A DNA stretch of 64,000 nucleotides from Rosa chinensis. Its lineage: Eukaryota > Streptophyta > Magnoliopsida > Rosales > Rosaceae. The position numbers were made by a program, and so were the translations under genes. The stretch is from contig NW_024387548.1 in the NCBI RefSeq assembly GCF_002994745.2, forward strand, positions 62,001 through 126,000, written 5' to 3'. Shown piece by piece: positions 24,378-36,955 of the stretch. Under the pieces are notes generated by a model. It made no database searches and was not told where the DNA came from. It was given only the letters and a program-made list of their open reading frames with translations. Position 1 is the first letter of the stretch. Each line of letters begins with the position of its first letter.

Positions 24378-26349
24378 AGCTTTTGCTAGTCCCTTAGCAA
24401 AATCACACTAAGACACACACTAAGACTCAACGAAAATTAAAGACTTGACACGAAACAGACTCTATAGCCCTTCAACTTTTTGTCTCAGCAATCTCTTACT
24501 TTCACAACACCAAGATTAGCACTTCACCAAGAATAAATGTTTAGGCATTCGAGAGTTAATTAAAACACATAACTTACATATACACAAGTAGGACTTGGTT
24601 GAAACAATGGTGATGGTTTCTGTTAAGCATGTTTCAAACAAGTATGATTCAACTCCTCACAAGTTATATCCACTCTTTCTTCTCTCAGATCATGGCAATG
24701 CTTAAAAGCTTATACACTCAAGTATATGTGAAAGATAGCAAGTATATCACATAATTCAAGAAACGAAAGCACATGTATAATTTTCTTTAAAGATCTCATG
24801 AAGGACACCAACTACTTGCACAGATGGACCCAAGCCATAAGTTCAACTCTTGTAACTCATCTCCACATCAAGGGCTGTCCCATCTTAAGGATCAAGAAGG
24901 TCTTCTTAAAGGTTGTAATGGGGCCAAGGCTCAAGGTTTTAAGAAATGAAGGGTAAGGATTTATCAAAGTGTCCTAAAAACCTAGCAGAGCACATGTAGA
25001 TGTAGAGACCTCAAGAAATCCACCAAGGCATTGCAAAAACGTCACTTTCCCTAGAGGTAACATAAAAGGGGCCTAATGTCTTCATGTTGGGCCCAATCTT
25101 CACTCTAAACTTCCTTTGAACTCTAGTGAATTGGACAAAGGCCAAATTTTCTGTAGTGGGCCTTCAGTTCAACGTAAACTCCAAAATCACCAAATATGGG
25201 GGACTAAAATCCATAAACATTTTTCTTTCTTTTCTTTTTAGCCGTATACATTTTTTTTTTTCTTTTTCTTTCTTTCTTTTTCTCGGCTTTTTCATATATT
25301 TTTCTTTTATGGACAAGTCTACCCCCACACTTTAACTTTCACCTCTTCTCAATTTTCCTCCTTAGCATCAAACCCATGTAGTATGTCTCAAAAGATAGCT
25401 CCACTAAGTTCTTAGAACAAAGGGTAGGGTTGTTACTATACTAAGCTTCATGGTTAAGGATTTTAGGGTGATGAACGAAAAGGCTTAATGTAGGCTCAAA
25501 GGGGCTAATCTAGGGGAGTCCCACGACGGGCACAAATGGGGACACAAGTTTATATGGCAATGGTGGTAATTCCTAGGATGCCTCTATCCCTTCCAGAATC
25601 AGGGCCATGTATTGATATAACGTCTCAACAAGCACAAGAGTGAATTCTAGCATTCTCTAGTCCATCAAACTTAATCTATGGCAAGCAGTCAATCAAATGA
25701 AAGAATAATGAGATCATCAAAACATCGCCAAGAAAATAAGAATATATTTTTCATTTTACTCCAAGAAAAAGGGACATGGGCTCAATTATCTCACATGGCT
25801 TTATGAATCAAAACTCATCTTAACATGCTCATATTCTGTACCAAAGTTTTCGAATCCATATCCACTACAAGGCACACATTTTCATATATCTCAATTAACC
25901 AAAGAATACCATGTTTAAAAATCATCTCAATCTTGTGATCCTCTTTTAGTCATGATTTTAGAGATATAGAATCATCCTAGACAGTTGAAAGGGCATCCTA
26001 AGACTCAAAACAAAAACAAAAGCAACGAAAATTTTTAAATTTTTGACATTTTTCAATTTTTTTGTATTTTTCAATATATGACTCAAGATAAAAGTGTAAA
26101 TCCCTTCCCCCACACTTAAATATTGCATTGTCCTCAATGTAATCAAGAATAAGCATGCAATGAAACAAGTAAGCATATAGGGATGGAATTTACGAAAATG
26201 ACTACCAAAATAAAGAAAAATTGGAGAAGTAAAAGGGAGAGATAAAACAAATCTGCGTTGACGACTCCTCCACAGCTACTTCTGAATTGGGTTGCCTCCC
26301 AAGCAGCGCTTAATGTTTATAGTCTTTCAGCCTAGACTTGTACCTCCAT
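24378..26349 (-). other. E3 3' non-coding region
   Basis: About 2 kb between the pol stop and the polypurine tract. It holds the TTGGG-AGGCAA-CCCAA hairpin right after pol (about 26289-26304), the CATTG-AGGA-CAATG hairpin beside an internal polypurine motif (about 26125-26140), and AT-rich sequence parallel to E1, E2 and E6. No env-like reading frame is visible; short ORFs on either strand are not conserved in frame. Confidence 0.7.
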
Positions 26350-28346
26350 TTAATCCTCAGGGTTTGGAACGTTTTGGAGGGGTACATCCTCCACTTCATG
26401 TTCCACAAATGCCTCATAGTAAGGCTTCAAGCGATGGCCATTCACTTTGAACTCGTTGCTTGTATGTTCACTCTTTATCTGCACAGCTCCATGAGGAAAC
26501 ACATGAGTGATAACAAAAGGTCCAATCCAACGAGAACGAAGCTTACCTGGGAAGAGTTTGAGACGAGAATGGAAGAGAAGAACTTTTTGACCCACAACAA
26601 AAGTCTTCCTTCGAATCATTTTGTCATGGAATGCCTTAGTCTTATCCTTGTAAATTTTAGCACTCTCAAAGGCATCATTCCTTATCTCCTCTAACTCTTG
26701 CAATTGCAACTTCCTATGAAGCCCAGCTGCATCCATATCCATGTTGAACTGCTTCACAGCCCACCAAGCTTTGTGCTCCAACTCCACAGGTAAATGGCAA
26801 GGTTTGCCATAGATAATTCGATATGGTGACATACCTATGGGAGTTTTGTATGCAGTTCTGTAGGCCCACAAAGCATCCTCTAGACGCAAGGACCAGTCCT
26901 TCCTGTTGGGGTTCACAGTCTTCTCCAATATCCCCTTAATCTGACGATTAGAGACCTCAGCCTGCCCACTAGTTTGTGGGTGATAAGGTGTAGAAACCTT
27001 ATGTGTGACATCATATCTCCTCAAGAGAGCCTCAATCGTCCGATTGCAAAAATGGGATCCTCCATCACTAATGAGAACTCTAGGCATTCCAAACCTGCTA
27101 AAGATGTTAGACTTGATAAAATCTGCAACAACCTTAGAGTCATTAGTTCTAGTGGCCTTTGCTTCCACCCATTTGGAAACATAGTCCACTGCAAGTAAGA
27201 TATAGAGAAACCCAAAAGATGAAGGGAAAGGTCCCATGAAATCTATACCCCAGACATCAAATATTTCAACAGTTATTATATTGGACAATGGCATTTGATC
27301 TCTAGGACCTAGATTTCCTGTTCTTTGGCACTTATCACAAGTTAAACAATAGGCATGTGCATCCCTAAATAATGTTGGCCAATAGAACCCAGACTCTAGC
27401 ACCTTAAACGCAGTCTTCTTAGACCCAAAGTGTCCCCCACATGCTTTAGAGTGGCAAAAAGAAAGTATAGCATTATGTTCATGTTCAGGCACACATCTCC
27501 TAATCAATTGATCAGAGCAATACTTCCACAAATAAGGTTCATCCCAAACATATTGCTTAACAGTTTTCTTAAGCCTATCCCTATGAGCACGTGACATGGT
27601 ATCAGGAATCTTTCTAGACACAATATAATTCACAATGTCTGCATACCATGGTTCACTTACCTGGATTCCAAAGAGTTGTTCATCTGGAAACGTCTCCACC
27701 AGAGGGAGACGGTCTTCTGCGTGCACCAAACGACTCAAGTGGTCAGCTACCACGTTCTCACTACCCTTCTTGTCCTTGATTTCCACGTCAAATTCTTGCA
27801 GGAGTAGGATCCATCTAATAAGCCTTGGTTTCGCCTCCTTCTTGGTCATCAAGTATTTCAAAGCTGCATGGTCAGTAAAGATAGTAACTTTGGTACCAAG
27901 TAAGTAAGAGCGAAACTTCTCAAGGGCAAAGACAACTGCAAGGAGCTCTTTCTCTGTGGTGGAGTAATTCATTTGGGCATCATTGAGAGTCCTTGAGGCG
28001 TAGTAGATGGCATAGGGCAGCTTTTCCTTCCTTTGTCCCAAAACGGCTCCAACTGCGTAGTCAGAGGCATCGCACATCAACTCAAAGGGCAGGGACCAAT
28101 CTGGAGGTAACATGATGGGGGCAGATGTCAACAACTCCTTAAGCTTGTCAAAAGCTTCTTGACACTCCTTGTCAAAGTGGAAGGGCACATCCTTCTGGAG
28201 TAGTTGACATAAGGGTCTCGAAATCTGAGAGAAGTCCTTGATGAACCTCCTGTAAAAACCTGCATGACCAAGGAAAGAACGAATCTCTCTCACAGAAGTG
28301 GGAGAGGGTAAGTGACGCACAATATCAACCTTGGCTTTATCAACCT
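26350..28346 (-). pseudogene. pol: E3 pol 3' part: RNase H and integrase (shifted out of frame)
   Basis: Open frame of 656 residues from M at 28320. RNase H comes first ([32 protein letters not shown]). Integrase follows with the HHCC zinc finger (H..H..C-L-T-C-D-K-C), catalytic D in [10 protein letters not shown] in L-I-S-D-G-G-S-H-F and E in [12 protein letters not shown] motif near the C-terminus corresponds to the GPY/F module. No chromodomain. All catalytic residues are present; only the one-base shift upstream near 28350 separates it from RT. Integrase would insert the cDNA into chromosomal DNA. Confidence 0.93.
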
Positions 28347-31300
28347 CTATACCCTAGCAGAGACAATATGTCCTAGAACTATTCCTTGTTTAACCATAAA
28401 ATGGCATTTTTCCCAGTTTAAGACAAGGTTAGTTTCCATGCAACGTTTCAGAATTATCTCCAGATTATTAAGACAATCATCAAAATTCTTTCCAAAAACT
28501 GAAAAGTCATCCATGAATACCTCTATGATTTTCTCAATATAATCTAAAAAGATACTTACCATACACCTCTGAAAGGTACCTGGAGCGTTGCAAAGTCCGA
28601 AAGGCATACGTCTATAGGCAAACGTTCCAAAGGGGCAAGTGAAGGTTGTCTTCTCTTGATCTTCATTTGCAATTGCAATCTGGTTGTAACCAGAGTATCC
28701 ATCCAGAAAACAATAGTAGTCATGTCCAGCTAGGCGCTCAAGCATCTGATCAATGAATGGCAGAGGAAAGTGGTCTTTCCTTGTAGTTGCGTTGAGCCTC
28801 CTATAGTCAATGCACACTCTGTGGCCTGTGACTGTCCTTTGGGGCACCAGTTCGTTATCAGCATTCTTTACCACAGTGATCCCAGACTTCTTGGGCACGA
28901 CCTGAACTGGGGAGACCCACTTGGAGTCTGAAATAGGGTAGATCACCCCACAATCAAGGAGTTTGATAACCTCCTTCTTCACTACTTCCATCATTGGAGG
29001 GTTGAGACGACGTTGAGCCTCTCTAGTGGGTTTAGACCCCTCCTCTAGAAGTATCCTGTGGACGCAAGTTGTAGGGCTGATTCCCTTGATATCCGCCAAT
29101 GTCCATCCTATGGCGGTCTTGTGTTGCTTCAACATTTCCACCAACTTCTCTTCTTGTGGAGTCGTTAGTGCAGAGGACACAATCACTGGTAAGGTCTCCT
29201 TGTCCCCTAAGTAGACATACTTCAAATGGTCTGGAAGAGGTTTTAGCTCAAGTTCTGGGGCCTGGACCACTGAAGGTAAAGTCTTGTTAGTGGATAACTG
29301 AATGGACAATGGAGAAACAGACTTACCTATAAAGGGTGATGCCTCAAGGAAGGAGACGTTTTCAATGATTTTCTCCTCACAAGTGTCTTTCAACTTGTCC
29401 TCTGAGATGGTGACGCCTTCCTTTGTATAGCCTACCCCACTCTCAAGGGTAGTGACTAGGGTATCCTCATGCATAACATCAAACATTTTCTGCGCAAGTT
29501 CATCTAAAATGTCAGCAGAAAAACAATCATTAACCTCTAGGGGATACCTCATGGCTTCAAAGATGTTAAAGCCAATGATGTCACCATCGAACTCCATTGT
29601 AAGAGAGCCTTCATACACATCAATCTTCGTCCTAGCTGTCCTTAAGAAAGGACGTCCCAAAAGCAATGGAGTGGAACTTACAGGGGAGTCCTCCATTTCC
29701 AGTACATAAAAATCAGCTGGGAAGATAAGATGGTTAACCTGTACAAGCACATCCTCCAACAAACCTCTAGGGTATGCATTGGATCTGTCAGCTAACTGAA
29801 TGATAACATTGTCAGATTTAAGTTCCCCTAGACCTAGGGTTTCATAAACAGAGTAGGGCATAACATTAACAGATGCACCTAGGTCTAGCATGGCATTCTT
29901 AAATCTAGAGTTACCAATAGTACAAGGAATGGTAAAGCTTCCAGGATCCTTACACTTTGGAGGGATCTTCCTCTGAATTAGGGCAGAGACATTCTCACTT
30001 ACCTTTACCACCTCCTTTTCACGGTTTACTCGCCTAGTAGTGCAAAGCTCTTTGAGGAACTTGGCATACTTAGGGACTTGCTTGATGGCCTCTAGGAGGG
30101 GTAGGTTTACTTGCACCTTCTTGAAAGTTTCCAAGATAGCTTGGTCACTTTCATCCTTCTTAGATTGGGCAAACCTGCGTGGGAAGGGCATGCAAGAAGA
30201 AGAAGGGTTAGCAATAACCGAATTTGATAAGTTAGAATTATTACCTTTGATTTCCGGTTTTGCCTTTAAAGATGAGGATGCCTTGGTCTCTTCCTTTGAC
30301 GTTGCAGGGTCCTTCTCAATACCCAACTTGGTGGGTTCTTGGTCTTCCTCAATTTCTATGCTCATTTGGACCTTCTTGGGTTGCTTGGGTGGATCCACAA
30401 ATGGTCTCCCACTCCTCGTAGTCACAACTGATGCATTCTCCACATTACCCTTAGGGTTAGGTATTGTGCCACTAGGAAGCTTCCCAGTCTCATGAATCTT
30501 GCTCATGAAGTCCACAACTTGGCCCATTTGTTTCTTAAGATCTGCAATATCCTTAGTGTGGGTCTGTTGTCCTTGAATCAAAGCTTGAGTAGAGTTTGTC
30601 AAGGCCTGGGTGGAACTAGTCAAGGCTTCCAACGTTTTGTCATAGTGAGACATTGAAGGTCCTGAGTTCTGTTGAGGCGGAGGCATGTAGGGCCTTTGAA
30701 AAGATGATCCTTGGAATGAAGGCCCTTGAGGACGTTGGAAGTTCCCACCAAGAGGATTCTGAACGTTATCATTGTTGGTCCACTTGAAGTTGGGATGGTC
30801 CCTCCATCCTGGGTTGTACGTATTGGAGTAAGGATCATGTCTAGGACGTTGAGGTCCTCCTTGGTATCCTCCTTGATATCCTCCAATAGCATTTGCAGAT
30901 TCCCATCCTCCATTCTCATTAAGTTGAGGGCACTGATCTGTAACATGCCCTTGCATAGAGCATACCCCACAAGCTATTGTTGCACTAGGTCCCTTGGAAC
31001 TTACCACTTGGTTCATGAGGAGAGTAAGCTTATTCAGTTGATCCTCAATGGCAGTATTCTTGCTCATCTCATGCACCCTACGAATAGAGTGTCCTACCCC
31101 CTCATATTGTTGAGAGTTCAAGGCACGATTAGCTATAAGCTCCTTCCCAACTGTAGGGGACTTATCCACAAAAGCTCCCCCAGCCGCAGCATCCAACATT
31201 TGCCTTTCCAAGGGTAAGAGTCCTTCATAGAAACATGTGAGTAGGGTCTCATCCTTCATCTGATGTTGAGGGCATTGTGCAAGTAGGGAATTGAACCTCT

Positions 31301-32009
31301 CATAGTAGGCAGCATAGGACTCATCATGAGCTTGCTCTATTCCACTAAGCTTCTTTCTAAGTGTGATGACCTTAGAAGCTGGGAAGTATTTCTCCAAGAA
31401 AGCCTTTCTCATTGTCTCCCATGAAGTGATACGTCCTGCAGGAAGCTCATATAGCCAATCTTTGGCTCTGTCAGCTAAGGAGAATGGAAATGCTCTCATC
31501 TTCAGAAGATTCTCATCTGCCCCTTGTGGTTGCATGTTTGCACAAACAGATTGGAATTCTCGTACGTGCTTGTTAGCATCCTCCATATTGAGGCCATGGA
31601 AGATAGGGAGCTTGTGCAACAATCCACTCTTAAGCTCGAACTCTGCTTGTCTTCCAGCTGCAGGGGCAGGGTATACTATGCCTGTAGGGGGTCCTCCTTC
31701 AACAGTTGCGGTGGAGAGTTCCCTAATAGATGCCATTCTCTCTTCCCTGACTTCTTCAGGTGGTGGTGAAGGTGGTGGTGTAGAGTTGGACGAAATCACA
31801 GGTGAAGGCGAACGTGAAGGAGGAGATGGACTTGGTGTAGGTGATGTAGACTCCTCAGAACAGTAGGTCCTCTTCCCTTGTTCGTTAAAGATGTACCCTC
31901 TGTGTGTCGAAGGGGAAGGGCTTGTCTGCTCAAGAAGTGAAGGACCCTTCAAGCGAGCGAGCCTTGCTTCAATTTCCTTTAGTGTAGAGGATCTAAAAGG
32001 CTCGGTCAT
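28347..32009 (-). CDS. gag: E3 gag-protease-RT polyprotein (1220 aa, ends early)
   Basis: Starts M-T-E-P-F-R-P at 32009, the start shared with E1 and E2. The N-terminus is Ser/Pro-rich (about residues 30-95), the capsid core lies at about 125-260, the zinc knuckle [10 protein letters not shown] near 345, and protease D-L-G-A-S-V-N near 705. RT with Y-P-I-S-D-S-K-W, the C-N-A-P-G-T-F-Q block and F-M-D-D reaches about residue 1180. It ends G-H-I-V-S-A-R-V then stop. In E1 the same place reads on without a stop, and the difference is a one-base loss in GGGGAATTGAGG (here GGGTATAGAGG). Gag, PR and RT motifs are all present, so this copy may have been active recently. Confidence 0.93.
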   Translation of the reverse strand: MTEPFRSSTLKEIEARLARLKGPSLLEQTSPSPSTHRGYIFNEQGKRTYCSEESTSPTPSPSPPSRSPSPVISSNSTPPPSPPPEEVREERMASIRELSTATVEGGPPTGIVYPAPAAGRQAEFELKSGLLHKLPIFHGLNMEDANKHVREFQSVCANMQPQGADENLLKMRAFPFSLADRAKDWLYELPAGRITSWETMRKAFLEKYFPASKVITLRKKLSGIEQAHDESYAAYYERFNSLLAQCPQHQMKDETLLTCFYEGLLPLERQMLDAAAGGAFVDKSPTVGKELIANRALNSQQYEGVGHSIRRVHEMSKNTAIEDQLNKLTLLMNQVVSSKGPSATIACGVCSMQGHVTDQCPQLNENGGWESANAIGGYQGGYQGGPQRPRHDPYSNTYNPGWRDHPNFKWTNNDNVQNPLGGNFQRPQGPSFQGSSFQRPYMPPPQQNSGPSMSHYDKTLEALTSSTQALTNSTQALIQGQQTHTKDIADLKKQMGQVVDFMSKIHETGKLPSGTIPNPKGNVENASVVTTRSGRPFVDPPKQPKKVQMSIEIEEDQEPTKLGIEKDPATSKEETKASSSLKAKPEIKGNNSNLSNSVIANPSSSCMPFPRRFAQSKKDESDQAILETFKKVQVNLPLLEAIKQVPKYAKFLKELCTTRRVNREKEVVKVSENVSALIQRKIPPKCKDPGSFTIPCTIGNSRFKNAMLDLGASVNVMPYSVYETLGLGELKSDNVIIQLADRSNAYPRGLLEDVLVQVNHLIFPADFYVLEMEDSPVSSTPLLLGRPFLRTARTKIDVYEGSLTMEFDGDIIGFNIFEAMRYPLEVNDCFSADILDELAQKMFDVMHEDTLVTTLESGVGYTKEGVTISEDKLKDTCEEKIIENVSFLEASPFIGKSVSPLSIQLSTNKTLPSVVQAPELELKPLPDHLKYVYLGDKETLPVIVSSALTTPQEEKLVEMLKQHKTAIGWTLADIKGISPTTCVHRILLEEGSKPTREAQRRLNPPMMEVVKKEVIKLLDCGVIYPISDSKWVSPVQVVPKKSGITVVKNADNELVPQRTVTGHRVCIDYRRLNATTRKDHFPLPFIDQMLERLAGHDYYCFLDGYSGYNQIAIANEDQEKTTFTCPFGTFAYRRMPFGLCNAPGTFQRCMVSIFLDYIEKIIEVFMDDFSVFGKNFDDCLNNLEIILKRCMETNLVLNWEKCHFMVKQGIVLGHIVSARV

Positions 32010-33718
32010 TCATAGGAATCCTGAACATCATTAAAATTCAAAGAAGTTAGCAAAGTATAAAGTGAGTTAATTACAAATTAGTGATTTATACATCAACCTT
32101 ACTATTCACGAGTCACTATTCACAAGTTACTATTCACGACTTTACTATTTATGATTTATACAAGTATAAAGAGAAGTACAAATTACCAACTATCCACAAT
32201 CTTTTCACAAATAAACCACAAAAGAAATTTATACAAGTATAAAGTGTACAAAACAACACAATTTACAAGTGGAGGTTATGTTCAAGTATCTTATTATCTT
32301 TACAAAATAAAGTTAATATCTCAATTGATTACAAGTTGTAAGTCGAGCCCAATAGAAACCACTACTATTGGTGAGATACGATCTAGGGATAGTCGTCTAG
32401 ACATAAGTCGCTTCCCTTTGTTTCAGAAGGCTAGATGGCCAGATTAAGAGGTAAGTGAGAGGGAGGACTCATTTTGGTGACACTACGGAGGCTACTCCCT
32501 CATTGAGGTTTAGGCCCCTATTGGCTACTCCCACATTGTGGTTTACGCACGGTCTATAGTATCTCTGAGATCCAATTTGAACCCATCACCCAGGGTCTCA
32601 ACCTAAGACACCACCTATATGCCCCTTACTCAGCTTGAAAAGAACTCATGTGTTAGACAGTTCTCCAAATGTTAATAAAAGCCGCCCTCAACTTCAAAAG
32701 ACCTTAGAAAGGCACTAATGAAGGGTTAAGGCCAATATTAACAAAAGGGCCCTTATCTACTCATACGATTTTACACACTTATAACAATCAAGAAGTTAAC
32801 AATATTTACAATTAATTCTTTACATTTCTTTTGTTTAACAAGATTAGACACCATTTACACAAAACTTTCACACAAACAAACAAAACGTCACTATTCACAT
32901 CTAATTATCTTTCTTTTTTTTGCTATTTTTTTTTTTTTTTTTTTTTTTGAATGAAATTAAGTAAAATTACTTCTATTCTTTCCTTTTCTTTACAATTATT
33001 TTCAACACTTAGGTACGGGAACAGGGAGTCTCGATGTGCAATGGGCTGAAACAGCTACCCTTTTCAAGACTATGTTTAATCCAATATACCTTAGGTGCAT
33101 CACAATATTTTCATTTGTTATAAATACCATTGATTTCGAATTAAATTCCAAGCGGTAAATCAAGTGGACGTGCGGCCCAAGTATAATCGTCAAGACACTA
33201 AGTCTCTCCTACATCCTTTGGGCAACCTTACTGAAATGGCCAGGTAGGGGAGGGCGACCACGAGAGGTAGAATCCATTTTGGCATGAGCTACTCCCACAT
33301 TGTGGTTTAGGCTCATTTGCACGCACTTCTGGATTCAAGAACCAGTCATGAGCGTTGTCCCCTTCCTAGACACCATCCCACATAGGCTATACTTACTTGG
33401 ATATAAAAGGTCCTAAGTGTGAAGACAGTTCAATGAATGTTAATAAAGGCCGCCCTCAACCTTAAGGGACCTGGACTAGGTACCAATAAGGGGTTTAGGC
33501 CAATATTAATAAACACGACTTCACCTATTCCTTCTTTAATTTACAACTCACAATTAAAATTCGTATTCAACAATAAAAATAACAACCTAAATAAGTAATT
33601 ACTAATTTTCGACAATTATCAACAAAATAATTAACAAGTAATTTTTTTTTTTTTTTTTTTTTCGGTCACAATATAAACAAAACACATATTATTCACAATA
33701 TGACAAATGATTTTTCAA
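32010..33718 (-). other. E3 leader with two structured modules
   Basis: Non-coding leader. Module 1 lies at about 33511-33130 and module 2 at about 32753-32305. Poly(A) in the sense strand (poly(T) here, about 33643-33662 and 32925-32948) flanks module 1. GTGAATAGTRA repeats lie at about 32108-32145 shortly upstream of the gag start. Layout identical to E2 and E6. Confidence 0.75.
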
Positions 33719-33736
33719 TCCCCGGCAACGGCGCCA
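33719..33736 (-). other. E3 primer-binding site (tRNA-Asp type)
   Basis: Reverse complement TGGCGCCGTTGCCGGGGA, exact 18 bases, five bases from the 5' LTR. With its neighbour it forms CCGGGGATTGA, complementary to TCAATCCCCGG in U5. Confidence 0.93.
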
Positions 33737-33741
33737 AAAAT

Positions 33742-36045
33742 TGATGCGCTTTTGGGAAGCGACCAATTTAACCCTGAAATGTCATTAGTAGTATAAAGTA
33801 AGTAGGGATCGTTCTATTCCGGGGATTGAGGGTACACCTGTCATTATCAAACAATTAAACAATTAAAATTAAAACAAAGTATAATATTTACAAAAATAAA
33901 ACAAAATATATACATATTTACGAAAAAGGGGGGATTTTTGATTTTGGTTTTCTATTTTCGGAAATAAAAGCTAACTAAATAATTAAAAACGCAAAAACAT
34001 AAAAAGATAAATGGAATGTAAGAACAAAGATCAAAGTCGAAACTCATGATTAAAATTGATTCAAGTTCATCATTGTTCATCATAGTCATGCAAGAGGAGT
34101 TGATCATGTGAAACGTTCAAAAGCAAACAATTTCCCATATTTTACTTTCAATGCTAATTAACCTAAGCGAAAGCACCTAGATTAATCCTATCAAACATGC
34201 AATCAAACCCTAGAAAGCTAGTCAATCATGTCATGTTTAACGCATTAAGCACCTAGAAAGGCTATCAACTCAAATGTGCAACTTAGTATGAAAAAGTCCA
34301 CCTAATTGCAATCTTCTTTGATTAAATTCGGTTTTTGTACAAAACCTTTACTACTTATCGATCCAAGAACACAAAACCAAAAAGTTGATTCATGTTCTTA
34401 AATTCGTAGCACCAATTATATCAAAACCCTAAGTGTTTGCAACCACATAAGATTAAAATACAAAAGTTATCTATCATGCAAATTTAATCAAACACTCACA
34501 CAAAAGCAACCATAAATCGCAATATATGAATCTGAAAATTAACAATTCATCATAAAATTTCAGAAAACAATACTTGTTCATACATATGTGTCAACTAAGG
34601 CAAAACCAACGAAAATACAAAGCAAAGGTACAAGGAGAATCGGATTACACCGTGATGAAGATGAGATGAATGAAGTGATGATGTGGTCTCTTGAATTTCG
34701 AAAGCAATCTTCAAGGTGGAGGGTGGATGGTGTGCACGGCTTGTCTTCTTCTTCCTTGGCCTTGCTTGCACTTCGTGGTTGCCCTAGAGGATGGAGAGGA
34801 GCACGGCTAGTCTAAAGAGTTTTCTGAATTATTTTCTCAAAGTGTAAACGTAAAAGTGGGACTTGGAACTCCAAAACGTTGAGAAGAGGGGAGGTTATAT
34901 AGGGGACGGCCAACTTGCTCTCCAAGCCGTGTAAACCTTATGGAATTAATCTGAAAATTCCACATAATTTCCTCCAATAATATCTTGCCAAATAAGCCCT
35001 ATGAGGTGGTTCAACCAATCACAAAATTCCATTTAATTCCCTAAATAATCTTGCCGAAATTCCCTTGATATAATTCTGATTTTTGTAGTTCAATTCGGCC
35101 AAACTTCCTTTAGGGAATTAAGGAATGTATCTAGACTTCTTTTGAGCTTTTCTTGGTCTCCACCTTTTTCTCTTTCCTTTTATTTCTCCCTTGAATATCT
35201 CCTTGCCGAATTCTCTAGGGTTTTCTTTTAATTCACACGGCAACTTCCTTCTTTTCCTCTTGGCTTGGACGGCAAAAGATATTCTAGGGTTTATCTCTTG
35301 ATGAATTTCCATAAAAATAGCCCTAGAAAATCTCCTTTTAATTTCTGATTTTCCACGTCATTTTCCTTGTTTCTCTCTTCATTTTGGACGGCAAACATCT
35401 CTAGGGTTTCTTCATTGCGTCACAAACCCTAATTGCATGGGCTTTGTGGGCTTTTGATCCATTTGCCGAAAATCCAACAAGTCTTGAGAGTTCTTGGGCC
35501 TCCATGCGCCACCTTTGTGCCATGTCATCATCTAGAGTCTTCAAGAAGCTTCTCTCCTGCCATGTCACTTCATTAATTCGATCTCCATTCATGGTTGGCT
35601 CAAGAGTCTTGTTTTGGCAAGCTTTCCTTTTCTGGACAGGGTTTCCTGGTTGGACCAGGAAAGCTTCATTTCTTCATTTCTGCTCATTTGTGCTTCCCTT
35701 TGTACTTCATCTTGTCTCCCTCCAACGTTGGCTAGCTTCTCTCTCCATTTGTGAGCTCGTTTCAGCTCATTTGTGACAAGGACCTGAAAATAGAAACTAG
35801 TAAGAAAAATAGAAACTTTCCTAAAATGAAAAGTGGGAAACTTTCTAAAAATGAAAAATAGAAACTACTAAAAATGGAAACTTACTAAAAATGATAAATA
35901 AAAACTACAAAAATAGAAACTTTCTACAAATAGGAACTTTCCCAATCAAAGAATGGAAACTTTCCTAAACAGGGTTTTATTAAGGAAATAACGCAGAAAA
36001 TGCAGGGAAAAGCAAGTAAAACGTCGCATTAAAATGCTCCTATCA
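33742..36045 (-). repeat. E3 5' LTR (LTR-A)
   Basis: 2304 bp, starts TGATGCGCTTTTGGG, ends CTCCTATCA. The TATATAA promoter box on the minus strand is at 34896-34902. Nearly identical to the 3' LTR apart from a few small indels. Confidence 0.93.
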
Positions 36046-36955
36046 CTAGGATTGATACTTGAGAGGTGTGTAGAAACTAACCTTGTGCTGAATTGGGAGA
36101 AGTGTCACTTCATGGTGACACAAGGAATAGTGTTAGGACACATAATATCTAATAGGGGCATTGAGGTAGATAAGGCTAAGGTTGATCTTGTACGTCACTT
36201 ACCCTCCCCCACAACTGTGAGGGAGGTACGCTCTTTTCTTGGCCATGCAGGATTTTACAGGCGGTTCATCAAAGACTTCTCCAAGGTGGCAAGACCTATG
36301 TGTGCCCTATTGCAAAAGGACATGTGTGTTCAATGAGGATTGCAAGAAGGCGTTCGAAAAGCTCAAGGAGTTGTTGACCACGGCCCCTATCATATGCCCT
36401 CCGGATTGGAGTCTACCCTTCGAGCTTATGTGTGATGCATCGAACTATGCTGTTGGAGCTGTGTTGGTGCCAGAGGAAGGATAAGAAGCCCTATGCTATT
36501 TACTATGCTTCTCGGACCCTCAACGATGCCCAGCTCAACTACTCCACCACTGAAAAAGAACTCTTAGCTGTAGTCTTTGCTTTAGATAAGTTTCGTTCTT
36601 ATTTATTGCACTCTAAAGTAATTGTTTACTCTGACCATGCAGCCTTGAGATATCTGATGATCAAGAAGGAGGCCAAGCCCAGATTGATTCGATGGATCTT
36701 GTTGCTTCAGGAGTTTGACCTAGAGATCAAGGACAAGAAGGGCAGCGAGAATGTGGTGGCGGACCATTTGAGTAGGATAATACATGAGGAAGACATCCAG
36801 CCCCTACAGGAAACTTTCCCAGATGAGCAGCTCTTTGGGATAGAGGTTAGTGTGCCCTGGTATGCGGACATAGTTAACTATTTAGTCACAAGGACATTTC
36901 CTGACACACTTTCCAAAGCTAGTAAGGATAAATTGAAGAAAATGGCTAGGCACTT
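36046..36955 (+). pseudogene. pol: E4 pol continued: RT end and RNase H
   Basis: Resumes E4 pol after E3 (second TSD copy CTAGG at 36046-36050). The RT C-terminus is readable ([15 protein letters not shown]), then the RNase H tether ([13 protein letters not shown]), D-A-S-N-Y-A-V-G-A and [10 protein letters not shown]. Frame changes occur near 36330 and 36470. It is cut at 36955 by an LTR-A; integrase should follow right of the window if the nest closes. Confidence 0.88.

Larger units (their letters stand above)
22066..36045 (-). mobile_element. Element E3: complete Athila-type element, near-intact
   Basis: 14.0 kb on the minus strand. LTR-A copies lie at 22066-24362 and 33742-36045, with CTAGG on both sides (22061-22065 and 36046-36050). 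It contains PBS, two-module leader, gag-PR-RT, RNaseH-INT, a 2-kb 3' region and a polypurine tract. The LTRs look nearly identical over 2.3 kb and share the same terminal hairpin, so the insertion is young. It sits in the RT gene of E4. One frameshift separates RT from RNaseH. Confidence 0.95.

Noticed and set aside
28346..28347. Programmed -1 or +1 frameshift between RT and RNase H in E3
   Set aside because: E1 reads through in one frame at the same site and no slippery sequence is evident; a one-base deletion is simpler.
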